From an uncultured Eubacteriales bacterium (GTDB lineage Bacteria; Bacillota; Clostridia; UMGS1810), in contig CABUQL010000100.1 in the NCBI GenBank assembly GCA_902493665.1, positions 1-5,709 on the forward strand: 5,709 nucleotides of DNA, in the 5' to 3' direction. The position numbers and the translations under genes are program-made. The notes beneath the pieces are model-generated. The model worked only from the letters and a program-made list of their open reading frames with translations. It was not told the DNA's origin and ran no database searches. Numbering within the stretch: the first letter of the stretch is position 1; every line of letters begins with the position of its first letter. Positions 1 to 5,709 of this stretch are shown piece by piece.

Positions 1-199
1 GAACATCGCCTATATAGAATTTATCTTGTCCGCAACTTCGGGCATCTTCGCCTGAAATCCATGCGCATATCGTCCTGTTTCTTCTCAACGTGCGAGAATA
101 TGCGTATATCTCCTATACCGTCTTCAAAAATCTGTTGAGAACGGCGTCTCCAAACGAACCCGTCCCGCCGGTTATAAGTAAAGTTTTATTCGTAAATAT
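1..199 (-). pseudogene. capE: UDP-GlcNAc 4,6-dehydratase (CapE/FnlA-like), 5' part, frame-broken and partial
   Basis: This is the N-terminal part of an extended short-chain dehydrogenase of the CapE/FnlA/FlaA1 type. Family members convert UDP-GlcNAc to a 4-keto-6-deoxy sugar in the cytoplasm, often the first step to UDP-L-FucNAc. The Rossmann motif is clear: NKTLLITGGTGSFG is read from about 190 to 149, followed by AVLNRFLKT. That frame then meets TAG at 113-115. The expected protein continues in three other frames: IGDIRIFSHVEKKQDDMR to about 63, FQAKMPEVADKI at about 56-21, and FYIGDV at 19-2. Each switch fits one missing base, near 117/118, 58-64 and 20-22. HV stands where the family normally has RD. 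The first codon of the aligned protein is ATA (197-199), not ATG, and no Shine-Dalgarno sequence is close by. The gap to the wzx stop codon is 11 bases. Family assignment is strong. Whether this is true decay or poor sequence at a contig end cannot be settled here. Confidence 0.8.
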
Positions 200-210
200 G
201 TGCGTATTTA

Positions 211-1500
211 TTATTTTTTTCTCCGCTTCAATTCAAAAGTATTTCTGAACAATATGCCTTCAACCATAAACTTAAAACACGGACGTAAACCCGGAATAAT
301 CGCAGGAACCAAGAAGTTTATAATTATTTGGGTTGCTAATGATGCAATAGCGGCTCCTTCAACCCCCAAAACAGGAATAAGAGCGAAGTTAAGCCCGACA
401 TTTAACACAGCTCCGATAAGAGTAGTGATCTGAACAAAAAATGTTTTATTTTCACAAACCATAAAAATATTGTTTATCGATCCGAAATATGAAAAAGAGG
501 TATACCATACAATCGTTGCAAGACTTGCAACCGCCGGAAGATATTTTTCACCGTAAGCAATAAGAATAATATTGCGGGAAAAAACGCTCACAAAAATACC
601 GTAAGCAATACACAGCCAAAACACAACGGAATAAAGTTGTCTAAACCTTTTTGCATACAATTCGGTATTGCTTATTTTATATTTCATTATCTCCGGTCTA
701 AAACCATCTATTAAAGCAATCGGGATAATCGATATTGCGCCCGCAAGCGTCAATGAAACAGAATAGTAAGCAACAGACTCCGTATTCATCAGTTGCTTCA
801 ACATGATCTTATCTGTTTGTCCGTAAATGGTTGAAAGTAACGCCGAAAAAATAAAAGGATACGACAATTTCAGCATTTTAATGAAAACACTTTTACTAAA
901 AGAAAGCCGCTGGTTTCGCCTTTTTATATATTCAATCAGTAACAAAGTTGAAAACACTAATGTTTCACATGAGCAAGCGATAACATACCATATAATATTC
1001 TTTGTTGTCAACAGAACCACAATTCTGAATATTGATGAAGCAAAAAATGCCACAAGCCTGACAACAGCGACAATTTTCGCCTGATTCTTATACCTGAACC
1101 AATAAACAAAACTATCAAAAGCTCCGAACAGAACCGTTGTTGACTGACAAAAGACAATTATATGAAGAACGGTGTTGCCGGGATCTGTAATATGAACAAT
1201 TACCTGAATTATAGCGATTGAGAATAGAGCCGTAATTAAGCGATATAATACTGCCGTTCCAGTATAAATGCCAACGGAATCTTCCTCTTCCGCATAATGC
1301 TTTGTTATCGTATAGTTAAAACCGAGAGTTCCGACGGCCGTAAAAAAAGCAATCAAAGACGCAGAATAGTTGATAGTTCCGAAATCCCCTGTCGTAAGAA
1401 TTCTTGCGGCAATAATACCCATCAAAAACTGCAAAACGGCATGTATAATATTCCCAATAAAAATCCATGAAAGATTTTTCAAAAACTTACTTTTCAGCAT
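211..1500 (-). CDS. wzx: Wzx/RfbX-type polysaccharide repeat-unit flippase
   Basis: This 429-residue polytopic membrane protein belongs to the polysaccharide transport family of the MOP superfamily. Members move undecaprenyl-linked repeat units from the inner to the outer face of the cytoplasmic membrane. By eye it has about 12 to 14 hydrophobic segments, and the length is usual for the family. Typical features are the N-terminal stretch AARILTTGDFGTINYS (31-46), YGQTDKIML around the middle (226-234), and the C-terminal pattern LNVGLNFALIPVLGVEGAAIA (366-386). It ends in a basic tail, KRRKK. I place the start at the ATG at 1498-1500, which has GGGAG five bases upstream. An in-frame TTG at 1510-1512 would add four residues, but that codon begins inside this ribosome binding site and has no binding site of its own. 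The stop codon of wzy lies 2 bases upstream, so the two genes are probably coupled. Substrate specificity cannot be read from the sequence. Confidence 0.93.
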   Translation of the reverse strand: MLKSKFLKNLSWIFIGNIIHAVLQFLMGIIAARILTTGDFGTINYSASLIAFFTAVGTLGFNYTITKHYAEEEDSVGIYTGTAVLYRLITALFSIAIIQVIVHITDPGNTVLHIIVFCQSTTVLFGAFDSFVYWFRYKNQAKIVAVVRLVAFFASSIFRIVVLLTTKNIIWYVIACSCETLVFSTLLLIEYIKRRNQRLSFSKSVFIKMLKLSYPFIFSALLSTIYGQTDKIMLKQLMNTESVAYYSVSLTLAGAISIIPIALIDGFRPEIMKYKISNTELYAKRFRQLYSVVFWLCIAYGIFVSVFSRNIILIAYGEKYLPAVASLATIVWYTSFSYFGSINNIFMVCENKTFFVQITTLIGAVLNVGLNFALIPVLGVEGAAIASLATQIIINFLVPAIIPGLRPCFKFMVEGILFRNTFELKRRKK

Positions 1501-1502
1501 TA

Positions 1503-2603
1503 TTACTCCCAAAAGAATCTATAAGGACATATATCAAATTGATTGACGGCGAGAGTTTGGCTATAAAATGTATATATAAGCACAACGATAAATGCGACTT
1601 TTAATATTATTCTGCTTTTTCGATTGTACTTTGAAAACATCTGTGTAAAAAGAACCGCGACAAGCATCATGACATACATTGAACTGCGGAGAATAACCCC
1701 TCCGGAAAACATGATATAAACAACTATCGAATACAGCGATAATCGAAGGGCGCATACATCTTCATATAAAATACAGTCACCGGAAACCAATTTCAGCCCA
1801 TATACATTTTCGTTTTTGTAATAGAAATAAAAAGTAAAAGCCATAAAGGCGAAAATTATAAGCTGAAACAAAAATGCTCCGCCGAGAGAAACACTTGATC
1901 CGACATCAATTTTTTTTAAGTTAGAATTGATAAAACTCCATACTGTACCGCGTAAAATAAAAGCCCCCAGCACAAGTGCGATAGAACTCAATATGCTGAT
2001 TCTTTTAACTTTTCTCGAAACGGCTACCCCAATCAACACAACAGCAAAAATATAGGCAGACATATGGAAAAAAATCGCAAGAGAATAAAGAACAAAACCT
2101 AAAACTATTCCCCTCACATCAAATCTGTTGAACAAAATAAATGCAAAAGCACAGATTGCCATTGCAATAGCCTGACGAAGGCCCGATGCGGAAAGAACAA
2201 AAAACTGATAGCAAATAAAGAATAAAACGGATATACAAGAGTCTTTTGAATACTTTTCAATCAGTTTATACCAAGAAAATGAACTGAAAGCATAAATCAA
2301 TGCTGTGAACAACTGGAAACTCACACCTAATTTGGAAAAAACTTTTTCCAAAAAAATGTAACCGAATTCAAAATAGACATAATCAAAATTCGACCAAGAC
2401 ATTTGTTTGGCTATATAATACTGCTCCCGATAGCCGGCGATATCGGTACCGACAGACGGGTCTTTCAGCGCAAGCACGAGAAAAACCCCGAGCATTCCAA
2501 AAAACGCAATATATTTATTATTGTTTTTGCCATTCGGATTGAAAAAATAAAAGACAAGAGGCAGGCACAATACATAGAAAACCAAGCCGATATATATTGC
2601 CAT
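1503..2603 (-). CDS. wzy: EpsG-family Wzy-type polysaccharide polymerase
   Basis: This 366-residue integral membrane protein has about ten hydrophobic segments and resembles the EpsG family. These proteins are thought to polymerise lipid-linked repeat units on the outer face of the membrane. Family hallmarks visible here are KDPSVGTDIAGYREQY (47-62) after the first two membrane segments, EFGYIFLEKVFSKLGVSFQLFTALI (79-103), SGLRQAIAMAI (140-150) with the conserved RQ, FFHMSAYIF (178-186), and the C-terminal CPYRFFW (359-365). The length fits the family. The ATG start has AAAGGA seven bases upstream and follows a 44-base gap after the GT4-like gene. The coding strand holds an A8 run at 1910-1917 (codons for LKKI, residues 229-232) and a perfect 10-base inverted repeat at 2331-2352; neither breaks the frame. 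Placement directly before a flippase supports the role. Linkage type and sugar specificity are unknown. Confidence 0.9.
   Translation of the reverse strand: MAIYIGLVFYVLCLPLVFYFFNPNGKNNNKYIAFFGMLGVFLVLALKDPSVGTDIAGYREQYYIAKQMSWSNFDYVYFEFGYIFLEKVFSKLGVSFQLFTALIYAFSSFSWYKLIEKYSKDSCISVLFFICYQFFVLSASGLRQAIAMAICAFAFILFNRFDVRGIVLGFVLYSLAIFFHMSAYIFAVVLIGVAVSRKVKRISILSSIALVLGAFILRGTVWSFINSNLKKIDVGSSVSLGGAFLFQLIIFAFMAFTFYFYYKNENVYGLKLVSGDCILYEDVCALRLSLYSIVVYIMFSGGVILRSSMYVMMLVAVLFTQMFSKYNRKSRIILKVAFIVVLIYTFYSQTLAVNQFDICPYRFFWE
1506..1510 (-). promoter_or_regulatory. Ribosome binding site for wzx inside the end of wzy
   Basis: GGGAG on the minus strand lies five bases before the ATG at 1498-1500. It is formed by the last two sense codons of wzy (TGG GAG). 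It decides the wzx start in favour of this ATG over the TTG at 1510-1512 and suggests translational coupling between polymerase and flippase. Confidence 0.75.
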
Positions 2604-2610
2604 TTAATAT

Positions 2611-2616
2611 TCCTTT
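2611..2616 (-). promoter_or_regulatory. Ribosome binding site for wzy
   Basis: AAAGGA on the minus strand sits seven bases before the ATG at 2601-2603, inside the 44-base gap (2604-2647). The rest of that gap is AT-rich, with no hairpin followed by a T-run and no clear promoter, so wzy is probably read from the upstream transcript. Confidence 0.7.
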
Positions 2617-2647
2617 CTGTTATCTGTATGGTACTGAAAATTTAAAA

Positions 2648-3946
2648 TCAAGAGTTCACATCATCAGATGCAACAACAGCCTCATAAACAGAGCGTAGAG
2701 ATAAATCATCTAAAGCGATAAAAGAACGCATTGATTTTTTTGCATTTTCGGAAAGTCTTTCACACAAAGACGGTTCTTTCAGCAGTTTTTCAATAAGAAA
2801 CGCAAGCATCTCATATTCTTCATACCTGTATACAAATCCGTTTTCTCCGTTTACCAAAAATTCCTCTACGCTTCCACAAAGCGACGAGATGCACGGCATT
2901 CCGACAGACATTGCCTCACGCAAAGACAGAGCATGAACCTCCATGCATGATGGATTCACAAATAAATTGCATTTTTTTTCATAGTAAATCATCTGTTCAG
3001 TATTTAGTTTGCCTACAAAAACGACACTTTCCGTCAATCCGTTTTCGGCAATAAATGCAGCCAACCACATTTCATAAAGCGAAAGAAATTTTCTGTCTTT
3101 TAGTTTTCCGTTTTCACAGTTGAACGGACCTGGAACAATTATTTTAAGATCGGGAAAATGTCTTTTAACTATAACGGCAGCTTTCAATAATTGATGAAGA
3201 CCTTTTTCCGAAGACTGCCCAAAAACCGTAAAAATACTGTTATTTTCAATATCCGATATATTCCAATCGGAAAGCAGATACGATTGCGCAGGTTTCAGAT
3301 AATGATAATGGCAGTTAATATTATCATTAACAGACAGACAATATGATGCCGAAAAATTGCTGTCCAAAACAACATTTTTACACACCGACAGTATAAACTT
3401 TTCATACTCTTTCTGGCGCGAAAAATAATATTTCTTTACTTTTGCAACAAGACGTTTTTTGACAGGAATTCCTCGTAAATATCTCCGATTTTCAACTTCG
3501 CGCTCAAGATATCCGCCTTTATATCTGTTGTGTATTCCGATTATTCCTTGCAAGAATACGACTTTTTTTATACCGGGACTAAACTTAGCGGCCCCGTAAG
3601 AAATACAGCTTTCCGTACCCCAAATATGGATTATGTCAGGAGAAACATTTTCAATAATACGGCTTATACATTCCGCAAGTTTTCTCGGAGGCTCTATTCC
3701 GAAAGATTTTCCCGGAAGATTGACACAAAAAGCTTTTCCTTCAGAACTTTCAGCAACTTTAATTTCTCCCGCAGAAACAGAACGGGACGCGCATAGAAAA
3801 AACATTTCATTTTCAGAAGCAGTTCCGTCTGCGACAAGAGCTTCATATTCGCTTTGAATCCAACCTCCGCTTGAACCAGGGGACGGCATTTTCAAAATCC
3901 GGCTCGCAGGTCCCATAGGAGAAGTTGAAACCCATAAAATTCTCAT
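2648..3946 (-). CDS. GT4-like (GT-B fold) glycosyltransferase
   Basis: This complete 432-residue cytoplasmic or membrane-associated glycosyltransferase most resembles the GT4 family of retaining GT-B enzymes. It probably adds one sugar to the lipid-linked repeat unit. The N-terminal domain opens with the strand MRILWVSTS (1-9), then a glycine-rich loop PGSSGGWIQS (23-32), and later SPDIIHIWGTES (102-113), the form of the usual P-D-I-I-H-x-H-G segment. The C-terminal nucleotide-sugar domain starts near IFTVFGQSSEKGLHQLLKA (238-256). It continues with FVGKLNTEQMIYYEKKCNLFVNPS (310-333) and then EVHALSLREAMSVGMPCISS (336-355), which carries the E-x7-E pair at E336 and E344 expected at the nucleotide-sugar site. 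The start is well supported by AAAGGAG seven bases upstream. An A8 run on the coding strand (2972-2979) falls in the EKKC codons. Donor and acceptor sugars cannot be predicted. Confidence 0.9.
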   Translation of the reverse strand: MRILWVSTSPMGPASRILKMPSPGSSGGWIQSEYEALVADGTASENEMFFLCASRSVSAGEIKVAESSEGKAFCVNLPGKSFGIEPPRKLAECISRIIENVSPDIIHIWGTESCISYGAAKFSPGIKKVVFLQGIIGIHNRYKGGYLEREVENRRYLRGIPVKKRLVAKVKKYYFSRQKEYEKFILSVCKNVVLDSNFSASYCLSVNDNINCHYHYLKPAQSYLLSDWNISDIENNSIFTVFGQSSEKGLHQLLKAAVIVKRHFPDLKIIVPGPFNCENGKLKDRKFLSLYEMWLAAFIAENGLTESVVFVGKLNTEQMIYYEKKCNLFVNPSCMEVHALSLREAMSVGMPCISSLCGSVEEFLVNGENGFVYRYEEYEMLAFLIEKLLKEPSLCERLSENAKKSMRSFIALDDLSLRSVYEAVVASDDVNS

Positions 3947-3953
3947 TTGGAAT

Positions 3954-3960
3954 CTCCTTT
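3954..3960 (-). promoter_or_regulatory. Strong ribosome binding site for the GT4-like gene
   Basis: AAAGGAG on the minus strand lies seven bases before the ATG at 3944-3946. It is the strongest Shine-Dalgarno match in the window. The surrounding gap (3947-3979, 33 bases) otherwise holds only AT-rich sequence, without a terminator-like hairpin. Confidence 0.8.
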
Positions 3961-3979
3961 AAAAAACAAAATATCTATA

Positions 3980-4780
3980 TCAAGAGCTGCCGTTACTGTA
4001 AGAACGCATACCGAATTTAACAGCGATTTTTCGGGCCCACGGACGGATATGAGAAGGCAAGTGGCGACGGGCAAAAACTTTTATTCCGAGTTTAAACTCA
4101 AACCACAGACTATTCGTTTTTCTGTCCCCTGTATAAAGACCGTGTTTTTTAATATACCGTCCGGCTTTTCTTATGAGTTTTCCTTTTCTGACGACATCTA
4201 AAATCTCGAAATCTTCTGCAATGTCAACAACACATTTTGCGTTGTAATCTCTTGCTTTTTTCGATAACGACACCTCAAATTCCCACGCATTTAATGGTTT
4301 TCCGAAGCAACTGAAAAGGAATTCTTTCTTCCATATTCCGGAATAAAGGTTTACGCTGTACATTTCTTCGGTTTTAATAAAATGCAGATCGTCTCTTGAA
4401 GCGAATTTCTCCCCTGTTGCTCGAACCGGATGTTTGAAAAGCCGCATATAATCAACTTTTTCTTCTTTCACTATCCTAAAAAGCTCTTGAATTCTCGTAT
4501 TATTTATACGATTGATTATATAGTAATCGTCAAGCGTTACAAAATAATAATTTGCATCGTAAAAAGTCGCGGCGGCTTTTAACCGATCGGACCAATCAGC
4601 ACAGTTTTCAGAGAAAAACACATCTACTCCGTCATATGATTTGTCCGTTTTTTTATCGGTCACTATAACAGTTTTCATTCCGCGATTATTCCAGTTCTGA
4701 CCCAGCAATTTTATGTGCCCGTCCCACAAGTCGGAAAACGCATCGCAGGACATAATTATCATTACAATATCATTTTGCAT
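3980..4780 (-). CDS. Putative GT-A-like glycosyltransferase of a polysaccharide locus
   Basis: This 266-residue protein has no signal peptide. It begins with a hydrophobic strand, DIVMIIMSCDAFSDLW (4-19). It continues through TVIVTDKK (37-44) and WSDRLKAAATFYDANYYFVTLDDYYI (63-88); the LDD at 83-85 sits where GT-A enzymes carry their metal- and sugar-nucleotide-binding acidic motif. Further on are YSGIWKKEFLF (146-156) and NAWEFEVSL (164-172), a W-x-F-E-type segment that I recall from uncharacterised capsule-cluster proteins. The C-terminal 70 residues are rich in Lys and Arg (for example RKAGRYIKKHG at 204-214 and FARRHLPSHIRPWARKIAVKFG at 236-257), which would suit a peripheral membrane contact. 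I chose the ATG at 4778-4780, one base after the upstream stop codon and with GGGAG eight bases upstream. A start at 4828 would overlap the upstream gene by 47 bases and read through that binding site. The gene is certain, the transferase role likely, and the sugar unknown. Confidence 0.7.
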   Translation of the reverse strand: MQNDIVMIIMSCDAFSDLWDGHIKLLGQNWNNRGMKTVIVTDKKTDKSYDGVDVFFSENCADWSDRLKAAATFYDANYYFVTLDDYYIINRINNTRIQELFRIVKEEKVDYMRLFKHPVRATGEKFASRDDLHFIKTEEMYSVNLYSGIWKKEFLFSCFGKPLNAWEFEVSLSKKARDYNAKCVVDIAEDFEILDVVRKGKLIRKAGRYIKKHGLYTGDRKTNSLWFEFKLGIKVFARRHLPSHIRPWARKIAVKFGMRSYSNGSS

Positions 4781-4781
4781 T

Positions 4782-5709
4782 TTATTTACTCCCAACGGCA
4801 TTATCAATAACACTCTCTGCAGTTTCACAACTTTTTCTTAAAGAATGATGATCGGCCGTAACAGCTATCTGTCTGACATAATACGCTTTCTGCCGTATAC
4901 CGTCTGCAAGAATACTCCTAATCATACTTCCAAGTTCCTGCTTGTTATCGCATACAACGGCGGCTCCGGTTTGTTTCATATACTCTATAATTCCGCAATC
5001 AGCATCTCCGTAAGCAAGAATCAAAACACCGCTCGCCAACGCATCCGCGGCTTTCGTAGAAAGCGAATATCTTGACTTATCAATATCTTTTTTCTCAAAA
5101 CCTTCAACAATTACAGTTATATCACTGCGTTGCATCTGTTCTTTTACTTGAGAATAAGGAATTGAACCGCGATATTCAATATGTTCATTTAATTTGAGAA
5201 TCTTCGTATACGCAGTATCAAGTTCGTTTGAATAAACAATCAATTTATATGTAGGATTTATCGAAGCAAGCGCGTCAGCAATATCACAAAGAGACCTATT
5301 TCTTCCCATGCGAATATTTCCGAAATATGTTATAAGCGGTGACTCCGTATCGGCGACCTTAAACGGAGCCCTCTCTATCGTCGATGTCAAATACACGGTT
5401 TTTCCGTTCAACCCGAAAACAGAATTATATTTATCACGGATTTTGTCACTTATATAAATCGCGCTTCCTTTATGTTTAAAAACTCTCCGTATAAGTTTTT
5501 TATAAGTTTTTTTATACAAAACATATATCGGATTCAATGAAAAACGCTCATTAAAATAATAATCGTCGCCGATACAAGAAACAATCGGAATATTATACTT
5601 TTCCGCAACATAATAGGCAATTTCAGGTATAAAATAATCATCTGAAAAAGCAAGAAAAACACATTCGGGAGAGAAATCATCAAGCCAGTTGTTTAGTTCA
5701 TTTGTACAC
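4782..5709 (-). CDS. GT-B glycosyltransferase, C-terminal 308 residues (5' end outside the window)
   Basis: The frame stays open to the window edge, so the start lies beyond 5709. The first full codon is at 5706-5708. A TTG at 5535-5537 could be mistaken for a start, but the 57 codons before it are convincing protein: NNWLDDFSPECVFLAFSDD at visible residues 6-24, then IPIVSCIGDDYYFNE at 40-54. This matches the N-terminal Rossmann-like domain of GT-B glycosyltransferases. The C-terminal domain follows with LITYFGNIRMGRNRSL (125-140), KLIVYSNE (155-162), IEYRGSIPYSQVKEQM (177-192), DKSRYSLSTKAADALASGVLILAYG (210-234) and CGIIEYM (238-244). The RYSLSTK segment occupies the place where many GT4 enzymes carry E-x7-E, a variation I associate with one GT-B subgroup. 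The likely role is transfer of one sugar to the growing repeat unit. The gene ends one base before the GT-A-like gene. Confidence 0.85.
   Translation of the reverse strand, partial: CTNELNNWLDDFSPECVFLAFSDDYFIPEIAYYVAEKYNIPIVSCIGDDYYFNERFSLNPIYVLYKKTYKKLIRRVFKHKGSAIYISDKIRDKYNSVFGLNGKTVYLTSTIERAPFKVADTESPLITYFGNIRMGRNRSLCDIADALASINPTYKLIVYSNELDTAYTKILKLNEHIEYRGSIPYSQVKEQMQRSDITVIVEGFEKKDIDKSRYSLSTKAADALASGVLILAYGDADCGIIEYMKQTGAAVVCDNKQELGSMIRSILADGIRQKAYYVRQIAVTADHHSLRKSCETAESVIDNAVGSK
4789..4793 (-). promoter_or_regulatory. Ribosome binding site for the GT-A-like gene, inside the upstream gene
   Basis: GGGAG on the minus strand lies eight bases before the ATG at 4778-4780. It is formed by the GGG AGT codons at the end of the upstream glycosyltransferase gene, whose stop codon is 4782-4784. 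This supports the shorter start and suggests coupled translation. Confidence 0.7.

Noticed and set aside
200..433. Plus-strand open frame opposite the end of wzx
   Set aside because: It starts with GTG without a binding site, its product has no recognisable features, and it is antisense to the conserved C-terminus of the flippase.
827..1084. Plus-strand open frame within wzx
   Set aside because: It is a shadow frame opposite well-supported flippase coding sequence, with no family features.
1561..1755. Minus-strand open frame of 64 codons inside wzy
   Set aside because: It is an alternative frame within the conserved polymerase and has no recognisable product.
2331..2352. Perfect 10-base inverted repeat (TTTGGAAAAA / TTTTTCCAAA) as a possible terminator
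   Set aside because: The loop is only two bases, it lies within wzy codons (LEKVFSK region), it is AT-rich, and on the transcribed strand no T-run follows it.
3530..3857. Two overlapping plus-strand open frames within the GT4-like gene
   Set aside because: They lie opposite conserved GT-B coding sequence. Composition such as repeated FSR/RTF reads as reverse-frame translation, and they lack binding sites.
5485..5520. Repeat-like ATAAAAAA(A)CTT units near the middle of the partial transferase gene
   Set aside because: They are lysine/tyrosine codons (YKKTYKKL) in a basic linker; the repeat is imperfect and has only two units.
1..5709. CRISPR array, insertion sequence, tRNA, attachment site, toxin-antitoxin or defence system
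   Set aside because: No spaced direct repeats, transposase motifs, tRNA-like structures or defence-type domains were seen on either strand. Coding sequence of the polysaccharide operon fills nearly the whole window.

Overview
The window is an internal slice of a surface-polysaccharide (capsule, O-antigen or exopolysaccharide) biosynthesis operon. Every supported gene lies on the minus strand, so transcription runs from position 5709 towards position 1. Both ends of the window cut through a gene, and no promoter, terminator, RNA gene or mobile element is visible. The DNA is AT-rich, starts are preceded by strong purine-rich Shine-Dalgarno sequences (AAAGGAG, AAAGGA, GGGAG), and the polymerase is of the EpsG type. 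This suggests a low-GC Gram-positive, Clostridia-like bacterium, but it is an inference with modest confidence because such loci move between phyla.

In transcription order the window holds six genes. (1) The C-terminal 308 residues of a GT-B glycosyltransferase (4782 to beyond 5709). (2) A 266-residue protein that looks like a GT-A-type transferase with an LDD motif and a basic C-terminal tail (3980-4780). (3) A complete 432-residue GT4-like glycosyltransferase (2648-3946). (4) An EpsG/Wzy-type polymerase (1503-2603). (5) A Wzx/RfbX-type flippase (211-1500). (6) The beginning of a CapE/FnlA-type UDP-GlcNAc 4,6-dehydratase (199 to before position 1), which is broken by three apparent single-base deletions and has no normal start codon.

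Together these genes fit the Wzx/Wzy-dependent route. The transferases build a repeat unit on a lipid carrier at the inner face of the membrane, Wzx flips it, and Wzy polymerises it outside. The dehydratase would supply a modified amino sugar such as a FucNAc precursor. Genes are tightly packed: gaps are 1, 33, 44, 2 and 11 bases. At two junctions the ribosome binding site of the downstream gene lies inside the last codons of the upstream gene, which suggests translational coupling.

I see no clear sign of an entirely new type of system. The points most worth checking are the frame-broken dehydratase at the low-coordinate end, the little-characterised GT-A-like protein, and two start codons that automatic calling would probably place too far upstream.
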